Shown here: in pieces, positions 1 to 6,141 of the stretch
How the letters are laid out: every line of letters begins with the position of its first letter
Position numbering within the stretch: the stretch's first letter is position 1
Source of the DNA: Thermoleophilia bacterium
GTDB taxonomy: Bacteria > Actinomycetota > Thermoleophilia > Gaiellales > Gaiellaceae
Assembly (NCBI GenBank): GCA_025933895.1
Contig: JAICZB010000163.1
Location: 1 to 6,141 of the forward strand
Length of the DNA stretch: 6,141 nucleotides
Direction: 5' to 3'
Made by a program: the position numbers and the translations under genes
Notes under the pieces: generated by a model
The model's database searches: none
What the model saw: the letters and a program-made list of their open reading frames with translations, nothing else
What the model was told of the DNA's origin: nothing

Positions 1-641
1 CGCCAGGGAAGGATCTTCTCGACGGCGACGAGCCCTGCCACGAGCCCGGTCCACGCGATGCTCATCACGCCGAGCGCGAAGAGCGACGCCATCAGCGCCC
101 AGCAGCACCCCACGCACCAGGCACCGCTCCAGAGCCCCAGCCGGAACCCACCCAAGACGCCGGGCCGCCACGAACCGAGCAGGAGCGCGAACGGCGCGCG
201 GCACCTGGAGAGACACCGGTCCTTGAGCGGCGTGAGCTGGTAACCGGCGGCGACGAGCAGGGCTGCGCCGGCCGTCCAGCGACCGAAGCGCTGCCAGGCG
301 AGCACGTCGCCCGGGACGTGCCCGGCGGCGGCGTCGAGACCGAAGGCGGCGAGCCCGGCCGCAGCCCAGACAACGAGGTAGCCGGCGACGAACAGGAGCG
401 CGCCGAGCCGTGCCCGCTCTCGTGCGAGTCCCGCGTACAGCGCGACCGTCGGGATCGCCGACGGCAGCATCATCGCCGCCATCATCACGACCCAGACTCC
501 GAGGAACCAGCCGAGCGTTCCGAGCGCGGTCCACGGCCCCGCGTCCATCCCGTGCATGTGGTCGAGCGTCGACCACCAGCTCACGGCCGCGAGCCCGAGG
601 AGCAGCACCACGAGACCGCTCTGTGTGCGGACGGCGTTCAT
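1..641 (-). CDS. DUF2182 multi-pass membrane protein, predicted metal-binding (3' end outside window)
   Basis: Reading leftwards from ATG at 641-639, 213 codons are open to the window edge, so the C-terminus is missing. The product is an integral membrane protein with hydrophobic segments at about residues 8-25, 42-60, 80-102, 122-135 and 184-206. Visible family motifs are a Met-rich VVMMAAMMLPS segment (51-61), DRCLSRCRAP (141-150), WCVGCCW (175-181) and a terminal VEK (207-209). A His/Met cluster, HMHGM (28-32), lies in the first extracytoplasmic loop. These motifs match the DUF2182 family, described as predicted metal-binding membrane proteins; the five Cys plus His/Met residues fit that, but no function is proven. 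By my recollection the family is about 250-280 residues, so some 40-60 residues lie off the window. The start overlaps the stop of the upstream DUF1326 gene by one base (TGATG), implying translational coupling, and no ribosome binding site is seen. Confidence 0.88.
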   Translation of the reverse strand, partial: MNAVRTQSGLVVLLLGLAAVSWWSTLDHMHGMDAGPWTALGTLGWFLGVWVVMMAAMMLPSAIPTVALYAGLARERARLGALLFVAGYLVVWAAAGLAAFGLDAAAGHVPGDVLAWQRFGRWTAGAALLVAAGYQLTPLKDRCLSRCRAPFALLLGSWRPGVLGGFRLGLWSGAWCVGCCWALMASLFALGVMSIAWTGLVAGLVAVEKILPW

Positions 642-1258
642 CAGCCGGAGTAGGCGAACGTCGTGCCGTAGCCGCACGTGCCGCTGTAGAAGAACGCGAG
701 CGGTGCGTCGTTCACCAGGAGCTCGTCCGCGACGAGCTCCTCGCCGGACCGGTCGTGACCGGGGATCACGCACGTCACGGTCTCCTTGCCGTAATGGCGA
801 TCGCGGATCCGGACGGTCACGTGGTCGCGGATCCGGAGCCACTGCCGCCGGCGTGTGTGGTCGAGCTCGATCGCGACGAGGCGCACCGCGAGCAACTTGC
901 TCGACTTCCATGCCCACGGGAAATGCGTGAGCGCGTCGCCGCCGAGCTGCCCGCTGAAGATCGCCTCGAGCGCCTTCTGCTGCTCTTCGCTCGCGCCGTC
1001 GTCGAGATAGAGGATCCACGACCACGGGGAGCCCGGTTCGTCGTCGTCGTAGCGGATCGCCAGGGCGACTGCGAGCCCGGTCAGGTCGGTACCGCCTGCG
1101 TTTCCCTTCTCGATCAGCCACGACAGGACGCCGGTGCAGATGCCGTGCGTCGAGCGGCCTCCGGGGACGCCGTCGATGCGGCGACAGGGGCAGATCGGGT
1201 CGCAATTGCACGACTCGAAGTAGCTGCCGCGGATGTCCCAGGCCGTAGCCGTCCCCAC
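641..1258 (-). CDS. DUF1326 domain protein, cysteine-rich, upstream partner of the DUF2182 gene
   Basis: This 205-residue protein starts with GTG at 1258-1256. The start is chosen because the conserved family opening (WDIRGSYFESCNCDPICPC, residues 7-25) begins just after it and no better start lies upstream. Cysteines 17, 19, 23 and 25 form a CxCx3CxC cluster; further cysteines are at 41, 163 and 195. The stretch around 40-68 (ICTGVLSWLIEKG...GLAVALA) and the short C-terminal GTCGYG also fit DUF1326. There is no signal peptide or membrane segment, so it is probably cytoplasmic or peripheral. The biochemical role of DUF1326 is unknown; the Cys cluster suggests metal binding. The gene is followed with a one-base overlap by a DUF2182 membrane protein, a pairing I recall from other bacteria, so the two likely work together. 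The family call is strong and the function is inference. Confidence 0.88.
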   Translation of the reverse strand: MGTATAWDIRGSYFESCNCDPICPCRRIDGVPGGRSTHGICTGVLSWLIEKGNAGGTDLTGLAVALAIRYDDDEPGSPWSWILYLDDGASEEQQKALEAIFSGQLGGDALTHFPWAWKSSKLLAVRLVAIELDHTRRRQWLRIRDHVTVRIRDRHYGKETVTCVIPGHDRSGEELVADELLVNDAPLAFFYSGTCGYGTTFAYSG

Positions 1259-1265
1259 GCGGGCG

Positions 1266-1275
1266 AATCTACAGT
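1266..1275. promoter_or_regulatory. Overlapping divergent -10-like elements between DUF1326 and ABC-F genes
   Basis: On the minus strand TAGATT (1271-1266) sits 7 bases before the GTG start at 1258. On the plus strand TACAGT (1270-1275) sits 9 bases before the ATG at 1285. Both fit TANNNT, and the two share the TA at 1270-1271. Neither gene has a Shine-Dalgarno sequence, which agrees with the leaderless transcription common in actinobacteria. No convincing -35 boxes are visible; any would lie inside the opposite gene. The promoter assignment is inference from pattern and spacing. Confidence 0.45.
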
Positions 1276-1284
1276 GGCTCCGCG

Positions 1285-3162
1285 ATGGCAGTCGTGATCG
1301 CCTCCAATCTCCGCAAGGAGCTCGCGGGCTCGGTCCTCTTCGACGGCGTCTCGTTGTCCGTCGAGCGGCGCGACCGCGTCGCGCTCTCCGGCCCGAACGG
1401 GGCCGGGAAGACGACGCTGCTCCGGATCCTGGCCGGCGAGACCGAGAAGCACGGCGGCGAGCTCGCGTTCGCGAAGGGGACGCGCGTGGCGCTGCACGAC
1501 CAGCGGCCGCCGCTCGAGCAGGACTTGACGCTGCGCGAGTACGTGCTCGCCGGTGCCCGCGACCTCGTCGCTCTCGAGGAGGAGCTGACGCGGCTCGAGC
1601 ATGCGATGGCGGAGGGCGACCACGCGCAGGCGACGCTGAACCGTTACGCCGAGGCGCAGGCGCGGCTCGAGCACGCGGGCGGCTACGCCTGGCGCGACCG
1701 CGCGTCCTCGGTCGTGCGCGGCCTCGGCTTCGCGGAGGAGGATCTCGACCGACCGCTCCGCACCTTCTCCGGCGGGGAGCTGACGCGCGCCTCGCTCGCC
1801 CGCGCGCTCGGCGGCGACCCCGACCTTCTCCTCCTCGACGAGCCCACGAACCACCTCGACGTCGCGAATCTCGAGTGGCTCGAGCGCGAGCTCGCCTCGC
1901 TCGACGCGGCCGTGATCCTCGTCGCCCACGACCGCTGGTTCCTCGAGGCGGTCACGACGGCGACGATGGAGCTCGAAGCCGGTCGCTCCACGTTCTTCCC
2001 CGGTCCCTGGCACGCGTGGCGGCGAGAGAGGGCTGCGAGGGCGCTGCACGCGCAGAAGGAGGTCGAGCGCGTCCAGGCCGACATCGTCCGGCTCGAACGC
2101 TTCGTCGAGCGGTTCCGGTACAAGAAGAGCAAGGCGAAGCAGGCGCAGGCGAAGCTGACCCATATCGGCCGCCTCGAGCAGGAGCGAGCCGCCGCGGCGA
2201 GTGAAGTGTCTCTGCTCTCGCGTAAGACTCGCGGCCTCGGCTTCGAGTTCCTCAAGCCGGCCCGCAGCGGACGCGTCGTAGTCGAGGCAGACGGGCTCGA
2301 GGTCGCGATCGGCGGCCGCGTCCTCCTGCACGACGCGACGTTCGCGATCGAGCGCGGAGAGCACGTCGCGCTCGTAGGCCCGAACGGCTCGGGCAAGACA
2401 ACGCTGCTGGAGAAGCTCGTCCGTGGAGACGGCATACGGATCGGGCACGGCGTCCAGATCGGCTACTTCTCGCAGCAGGAGCTGGAGCTCGACACGCGCG
2501 GCACCGTCCTCCAGTGCGTCCAGTCGATGACCGGCCTCTCGCGGCCGGACGCGCAGAACCTGCTCGGCCGCTTCCTCTTCTCCGGCTGGGACGCGCACGA
2601 GAAGCAGGTCTCGGTGCTCTCGGGCGGCGAGCGGCGGCGGCTCGCGCTGGCGGTCACCGTCGCGGGCGGCGCGAACTTCCTCGTCCTCGACGAGCCCACG
2701 AACCACCTCGACCTCGAGAGCCGCGAGGCGCTCGAGGGCGCGCTGGACGCGTTCCCCGGGACGGTGCTCCTCGTCTCGCACGACCGCGCGCTGCTCGACG
2801 CGATCGCCGAGCGGACACTCGCAATCGAGGACGGCGAGCTGCGCGCGTACGACGGTGGCTGGGCGGAGCTGCTCCGCGTCCGCGAGGAGCGCGAGGCCCG
2901 CGCGAAGCCCGAGCCCTCGGCAGAGCGCCCAAAGCCGGCCCCGAAGCGCGCGGTTCCGAAGGCGAAGGCTCGGCGTCCCTCCGCGCTCGAGCGGATCGAG
3001 GCGGAGATCGCGGTGCGCGAGGCCGAGGTCGCGGAGCTCGAGAAGAAGCTCGCGGACGACTGGACGGACGTCGACGTCCTCGCGGCGCACAAGCGCAGCC
3101 GTGACGCGCTCACGGCGCTGCTCGAGCGCTGGGAGCAGCTCTTCGACCAGGCCCAGGCCTAG
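1285..3162 (+). CDS. ABC-F family ATPase (duplicated ATP-binding cassette, no membrane domain)
   Basis: This 625-residue soluble protein has two ABC ATPase domains and no membrane segments. ABC-F proteins bind the ribosomal E site and modulate translation or protect against ribosome-targeting antibiotics. Domain 1 shows Walker A GPNGAGKT (36-43), signature FSGGE (161-165), Walker B LLLLDEP with Glu186 (181-187) and switch His215. Domain 2 shows GPNGSGKT (365-372), Q-loop Gln397, LSGGE (445-449), FLVLDEP with Glu470 (465-471) and His499. Between them, residues about 240-325 form the charged helical interdomain linker (with KKSKAKQAQAKL) that reaches toward the peptidyl-transferase centre in the family. 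After domain 2 comes a Lys/Pro-rich spacer (541-564) and a likely coiled coil (566-622), recalling the C-terminal arm of Uup-like members. All catalytic residues are intact, so it should hydrolyse ATP. Subfamily (housekeeping EttA/Uup-like or resistance type) cannot be decided by eye. Its stop overlaps the next start by one base. Confidence 0.95.
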   Translation: MAVVIASNLRKELAGSVLFDGVSLSVERRDRVALSGPNGAGKTTLLRILAGETEKHGGELAFAKGTRVALHDQRPPLEQDLTLREYVLAGARDLVALEEELTRLEHAMAEGDHAQATLNRYAEAQARLEHAGGYAWRDRASSVVRGLGFAEEDLDRPLRTFSGGELTRASLARALGGDPDLLLLDEPTNHLDVANLEWLERELASLDAAVILVAHDRWFLEAVTTATMELEAGRSTFFPGPWHAWRRERAARALHAQKEVERVQADIVRLERFVERFRYKKSKAKQAQAKLTHIGRLEQERAAAASEVSLLSRKTRGLGFEFLKPARSGRVVVEADGLEVAIGGRVLLHDATFAIERGEHVALVGPNGSGKTTLLEKLVRGDGIRIGHGVQIGYFSQQELELDTRGTVLQCVQSMTGLSRPDAQNLLGRFLFSGWDAHEKQVSVLSGGERRRLALAVTVAGGANFLVLDEPTNHLDLESREALEGALDAFPGTVLLVSHDRALLDAIAERTLAIEDGELRAYDGGWAELLRVREEREARAKPEPSAERPKPAPKRAVPKAKARRPSALERIEAEIAVREAEVAELEKKLADDWTDVDVLAAHKRSRDALTALLERWEQLFDQAQA

Positions 3163-4511
3163 TGGACACCGCCGACGTCGTGCAGAAGGCGGACGATGCG
3201 GGCCTCCGCTTCGTCCGTTTCCTCTGGTGCGGCAACGACGGCACCGTCCGCGCGAAGTCCTCCTCACGGCACGGGCTCGAGGGTCGCTTGCGCGCCGGGA
3301 TCGGGCTCACCGTCGCGATGCAGGCGATGAACTCGCTCGACCAGCTCCAGCCGGTCGAGGGGCTGGGGCCGGTCGGCGAGGTCAGGCTCGTCCCGGACCT
3401 CGAGACGTTCCGCGTCCTGCCGTACGCGCCCGCTACCGGTGCCGTGCTCGTCGACCACGTCGCGCTCGACGGCGAGCCGGCCGCAGTCTGCCAGCGCTCC
3501 TTCCTGAAGCGGCAGGCCGCCAGGCTCGCCGAGCGTGGGATGGTGCTGGAGGCCGCATTCGAGAACGAGTTCACCCTCGCGGTTCCGGCCGACGGCGACT
3601 ACAGGCCGGTCGACGAGAGTCTCTGCTTCTCGACGATCGGGATGGCGGCCTCGCAGGACTACGTCGAGGGCCTCGCCGACGCCCTCGAGCGGCAGGAGAT
3701 CGTCCTCGAGCAGTACTACGCCGAGCTCGGCCACGGACAGCAGGAGATCTCGACCGGCCACGCGCCGGCACTGCGGGCCGCCGACGAGCAGATCCTCGTC
3801 CGGGAGACGATCCGCGGCGTCGCCGCGCAGCTCGGCTACGTCGCCTCACTCGCGCCGAAGCCGTGGCCCGAGGCGGCCGGCAACGGCGGCCACATCCACT
3901 TCTCGCTCTGGTCGGAGGACGGGTCGCGCAACCTCTTCCACGACCCGTCGCGCCCGGACCGGCTCTCGGACTCGGCCCGGCAGTTCATCGCCGGCGTGCT
4001 CGCGCACCTGTCCGGCCTCTGTGGCCTCACCGCGCCGAGCTTCAACTCGTACCACCGCATCGTGCCGCAGTACTGGGCGGGGGCCTTCACCGTGTGGGGA
4101 CACGACAACCGGGAGGCGCCCGTCCGCGTGCCGTCCGTCTTCGCGGGGATGGAGGAGGCGTCGACGAACGCGGAGCTCAAGTCCGCGGACGCGACGTGCA
4201 ACCCGTACCTCGCGCTCGGAGGGCTGATTGCGGCGGGCCTCGACGGTCTCGAACGCGGCCTCGAGCCGCCCGAGCCGGTCGAGGTCGATCCCGTGACGAT
4301 CCCGGGCTCCGAGCGGGAGGCTCGCGGAATCCACCGCCTGCCGCAGACCCAGGAAGAGGCGCTCGCTGCGCTCGAGTCCGACGACGTGCTCACCACCGCC
4401 CTCGGCCCGGTGCTCGCGGAGTCCTGCCTCGCCGTACGCCGCTCGGAGTGGGAGGCGTACTCGGCCCGGGACGCCGAGTTCGAGCGCCGCGGCCACTTCC
4501 TCAAGTACTGA
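3162..4511 (+). CDS. Glutamine synthetase-fold ligase of the FluG/PuuA-like type (probable gamma-glutamyl ligase, not GlnA)
   Basis: This 449-residue protein starts at GTG 3162, which overlaps the ABC-F stop (TAGTG); a later GTG at codon 7 is possible. The fold is class I glutamine synthetase. The beta-grasp N-terminal region (about 15-105) is followed by the catalytic domain. Metal and ATP motifs are FENEF with Glu134 and Glu136, ELGHGQQE with Glu188 and Glu195, NGGHIHFSL with His244 and His246, NSYHRIVP with Arg299, NREAPVRVP (316-324) and CNPYLALG (346-353). It departs from GlnA in several ways. The loop carrying the ammonium-binding Asp of GlnA is absent (here GIGLTVAMQ), the first Glu spacing is short as I recall for PuuA, and the GlnA RIEVR segment reads NAELK (336-340). 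No adenylylation-site tyrosine motif is seen. It probably couples glutamate to an amine using ATP; the substrate is unknown. It overlaps the following amidohydrolase gene by one base. Confidence 0.9.
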   Translation: MDTADVVQKADDAGLRFVRFLWCGNDGTVRAKSSSRHGLEGRLRAGIGLTVAMQAMNSLDQLQPVEGLGPVGEVRLVPDLETFRVLPYAPATGAVLVDHVALDGEPAAVCQRSFLKRQAARLAERGMVLEAAFENEFTLAVPADGDYRPVDESLCFSTIGMAASQDYVEGLADALERQEIVLEQYYAELGHGQQEISTGHAPALRAADEQILVRETIRGVAAQLGYVASLAPKPWPEAAGNGGHIHFSLWSEDGSRNLFHDPSRPDRLSDSARQFIAGVLAHLSGLCGLTAPSFNSYHRIVPQYWAGAFTVWGHDNREAPVRVPSVFAGMEEASTNAELKSADATCNPYLALGGLIAAGLDGLERGLEPPEPVEVDPVTIPGSEREARGIHRLPQTQEEALAALESDDVLTTALGPVLAESCLAVRRSEWEAYSARDAEFERRGHFLKY

Positions 4512-5476
4512 TGACGCTCGACCTGGACGGGATCGCGCTCGTCGACCACCACGCGCACGGGATCCTCCGTGCGCCGCCGACGCTCGACGAGTTCCGCGGC
4601 CTCTTCAGCGAGAGCACCGACCCGCGGCAGTGGCCGCACATCGCGACCGGGATCACGTACCGCCGCGCCATCCGCGAGCTCGCCGAGCTATTCGGCGTCG
4701 AGCCGGCCGAGGAAGCCGTCCACGCGTACCGGCTCGCGACGGAGCCGCGCGAGTACGCACGTCGGCTGCTCGCGGAGACGAACACGGAGCTCCTCCTGCT
4801 GGATGACGGCTTCCCGCCGACCGACGTGGGCACCTCCTGGGATGAGCTCAGCGAATGGGTCGGCATCTCGGCGCACCCGGTGCTGCGCATCGAGAGCCAT
4901 CCGTTGGAGGACGTGGCCGACGCGCGCGAGCGCGGCTACGTCGCCTTGAAGACGATCGCCGCCTACCGCGGCGGCCTCGACCGCCCCGCGGCGCACGTCG
5001 TAGCCGCGCTCGAGGCCAACGAAGCCCATCCGCTGCCGGTTCAGGTGCATTGCGGCTTCGGGGACGCCGACCTCCACCTCTGGCGCTCGGACCCCTCGTA
5101 CCTGAAGCCGCTCGTGGAGCGGTTCCGCGAGACGCCGTTCGTGCTCCTCCACTGCTACCCGTACGTGCGCGAGGCGGGCTGGCTCGCCCACGTTTACCCG
5201 AACGTCTGGTTCGACCTCTCGCTGACGATCCCGCACGTCTCGCAACCCGCGCAAGCGCTCCGCGAGGCGCTCGAGCTCGCGCCCGTGTCGAAGCTCCTGT
5301 ACGCCTCGGACGCAGCCCGGACGCCCGAGCTGTACTACCTCGCCGCGCGCTGGTGGCGGCGGGCACTCGTCGAGGTTCTGCCCGAGCTGCTCCCCGAGGA
5401 AGACGCGGAGGAGGCCGCGCGAAGCATCCTGCGCGAGAACGCGCTCGCTCTTTACCGGCTCCCGGATCGCCCCTAG
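4511..5476 (+). CDS. Amidohydrolase-2 family TIM-barrel metal hydrolase, partner of the GS-like ligase
   Basis: This 321-residue protein starts at ATG 4511, overlapping the ligase stop (TGATG). The reading frame is open far upstream, but that part is an Arg/Pro-rich out-of-frame shadow of the ligase gene, so the overlap start is chosen. Metal-site residues of the amidohydrolase superfamily are visible in order: DHHAHG at 12-17 (His14, His16), ALKTIAAYRGG with Lys147, VQVHCGFGD with His180, VLLHCYPY with His214 and LLYASDA with Asp267. It has no signal peptide, so it is cytoplasmic. The family acts on amide or related C-N bonds, or decarboxylates or hydrolyses ring compounds; the actual substrate cannot be read from sequence. 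DHHAH and the YRGG loop recall the N-terminal domain of FluG and NodGS. Coupled translation with the ligase suggests the two act on the same metabolite or form a complex. The family call is secure and the pairing role is inference. Confidence 0.9.
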   Translation: MTLDLDGIALVDHHAHGILRAPPTLDEFRGLFSESTDPRQWPHIATGITYRRAIRELAELFGVEPAEEAVHAYRLATEPREYARRLLAETNTELLLLDDGFPPTDVGTSWDELSEWVGISAHPVLRIESHPLEDVADARERGYVALKTIAAYRGGLDRPAAHVVAALEANEAHPLPVQVHCGFGDADLHLWRSDPSYLKPLVERFRETPFVLLHCYPYVREAGWLAHVYPNVWFDLSLTIPHVSQPAQALREALELAPVSKLLYASDAARTPELYYLAARWWRRALVEVLPELLPEEDAEEAARSILRENALALYRLPDRP

Positions 5477-5485
5477 GGTGCGGAG

Positions 5486-6141
5486 ATGGCTCGGATCGCC
5501 ACGCTTGTCGCAGTCCTCGCCGCCTCGGCCGCAGTCGCCGCTGTCGCGGTCGCCTCGACGCGGTCGCCGAAGGCGCTCCGCACTGCGATCTTCGCGGCAG
5601 CCCGGAAGGAGCACTCCGTCCACTACGTCGAGCACGGCGCGGCTTCGGTCCTGCGCCAGACGATGGTCTCCGACGTGGCGAAGACCCGTGGCGTCCAGAA
5701 GATCACCTTCACGCTCCAGGGCGAGAAGGGGCAGTTCACGGTGATCGTCGTGAACCGGATCGCGTATCTCCGTGGCAACTCGCTCGCGCTCCACGCGTAC
5801 CTCGGCTTCACGTCCGCACAGACAGCGAGCTACCACGGCCGCTGGATCTCTATACCGCCCGGAAACGGGAGGTACGAGGATCTGGCGGCGTCGGTCACCC
5901 TGCCGTCCTTCCTCCACGACATCTATCCGGGCGCTCCGCTCGCCCTCGTCGAGACGACGGTCGGCGGCCGCAAGATCACGGGGGTGCGGGGAACGAGCAA
6001 GCAGGGAGGCGTCACGTTCCAGGAAGCCGTGTTGCCGGACGCGAAGCTTCGCCCGCTGGCCGTGTCCGACGTCGACACGAAGCACGGGTTCGTGGACGCG
6101 ATCAAGATCGGTCGCTGGAACGAGCCGGTGCGCGTCAAGGC
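5486..6141 (+). CDS. Secreted or surface protein of unknown function (3' end outside window)
   Basis: ATG at 5486 opens a frame that continues through the right edge (218 codons, C-terminus missing). The first 24 residues are a typical export signal: Arg at position 3, a long Ala/Val/Leu core (5-23) and a likely cleavage AVA|S after residue 23. There is no lipobox cysteine, so it is probably secreted rather than a lipoprotein. The mature part alternates short beta-type stretches (for example residues 72-96, ITFTLQ...FTVIVVNRIAYLRGN) with polar turns, and includes YHGRWISIP (116-124). The overall look is loosely like the LppX/LprG type of exported lipid-binding proteins, but I cannot recognise the family. 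It begins nine bases after the amidohydrolase stop. AGGG at 5475-5478 could be a weak ribosome binding site, so it probably belongs to the same transcript. It may, however, be an unrelated neighbour. Confidence 0.75.
   Translation, partial: MARIATLVAVLAASAAVAAVAVASTRSPKALRTAIFAAARKEHSVHYVEHGAASVLRQTMVSDVAKTRGVQKITFTLQGEKGQFTVIVVNRIAYLRGNSLALHAYLGFTSAQTASYHGRWISIPPGNGRYEDLAASVTLPSFLHDIYPGAPLALVETTVGGRKITGVRGTSKQGGVTFQEAVLPDAKLRPLAVSDVDTKHGFVDAIKIGRWNEPVRVK

Noticed and set aside
410..1297. A 295-codon plus-strand open frame across the left arm
   Set aside because: It is antisense to the DUF1326 and DUF2182 genes, which have clear conserved motifs on the minus strand; its own translation shows no recognisable domain.
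1114..3267. A 717-codon open frame on the minus strand opposite the ABC-F gene
   Set aside because: Its translation is Arg/Leu/Glu-rich low-complexity sequence without domains. It is a shadow of the ABC-F gene, whose plus-strand frame has every expected ATPase motif.
2855..4510. Long upstream extension of the amidohydrolase reading frame (total 873 codons), suggesting a fusion protein
   Set aside because: The upstream part is an Arg/Pro/Ser-rich out-of-frame reading of the ABC-F and ligase genes. Family similarity begins only at the ATG at 4511, so there is no fusion.
3162..4511. Annotation of the ligase as the primary glutamine synthetase GlnA
   Set aside because: The ammonium-site loop, the RIEVR segment and the adenylylation-site motif of GlnA are missing or changed, and the gene context is an amidohydrolase rather than nitrogen regulation genes.
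4688..6085. A 465-codon minus-strand open frame across the amidohydrolase and secreted protein genes
   Set aside because: It is rich in Arg, Val and Glu with no motifs, as expected for an antisense shadow in GC-rich DNA.
1..6141. Mobile elements, tRNA or rRNA genes, CRISPR arrays, riboswitches and strong terminators
   Set aside because: I saw no transposase or integrase motifs, spaced repeats, cloverleaf-like stretches or hairpin-plus-T-run signals. Nearly every base is within a coding sequence, leaving gaps of only 26 and 9 bases.

Overview
The window is very GC-rich. Its genes are packed almost end to end, use GTG as well as ATG starts, and lack clear Shine-Dalgarno sites. This looks like a chromosomal segment from a high-GC actinobacterium, perhaps a soil lineage such as Thermoleophilia; that placement is inferred from composition and gene style only. 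I see no RNA genes, CRISPR arrays, insertion sequences or phage genes.

Left arm (1-1258, minus strand): a two-gene unit read leftwards. The first gene encodes a cysteine-rich DUF1326 protein. It overlaps by one base a DUF2182 multi-pass membrane protein that runs off the left edge. Both carry Cys/His/Met motifs of the kind that bind metals, so a membrane-associated metal (copper-like) handling function is plausible but unproven.

Divergent junction (1259-1284): only 26 bases separate the left arm from the rightward genes. Each strand has a TANNNT -10-like hexamer 7-9 bases before the start codon, and the two hexamers share a central TA. This suggests two leaderless or near-leaderless promoters that exclude each other.

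Right arm (1285-6141, plus strand): a compact apparent operon. It encodes a duplicated-ATPase ABC-F protein, a glutamine-synthetase-fold gamma-glutamyl ligase-like enzyme, an amidohydrolase-2 family enzyme, and a secreted protein of unknown function cut by the right edge. The first three genes are joined by one-base stop/start overlaps; the fourth starts nine bases after the third.

The most interesting part is the ligase plus amidohydrolase pair. The same two domains are fused in the eukaryotic FluG (Aspergillus) and NodGS (plant nodulin/glutamine synthetase) proteins, but in the opposite order. The ligase keeps most glutamine-synthetase metal and ATP residues but departs from GlnA at substrate-site positions. 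The pair may therefore make and process a gamma-glutamyl amide or related small molecule rather than assimilate ammonium. The ABC-F gene in front suggests co-expression with a ribosome-acting ATPase; whether that link is functional is unknown.
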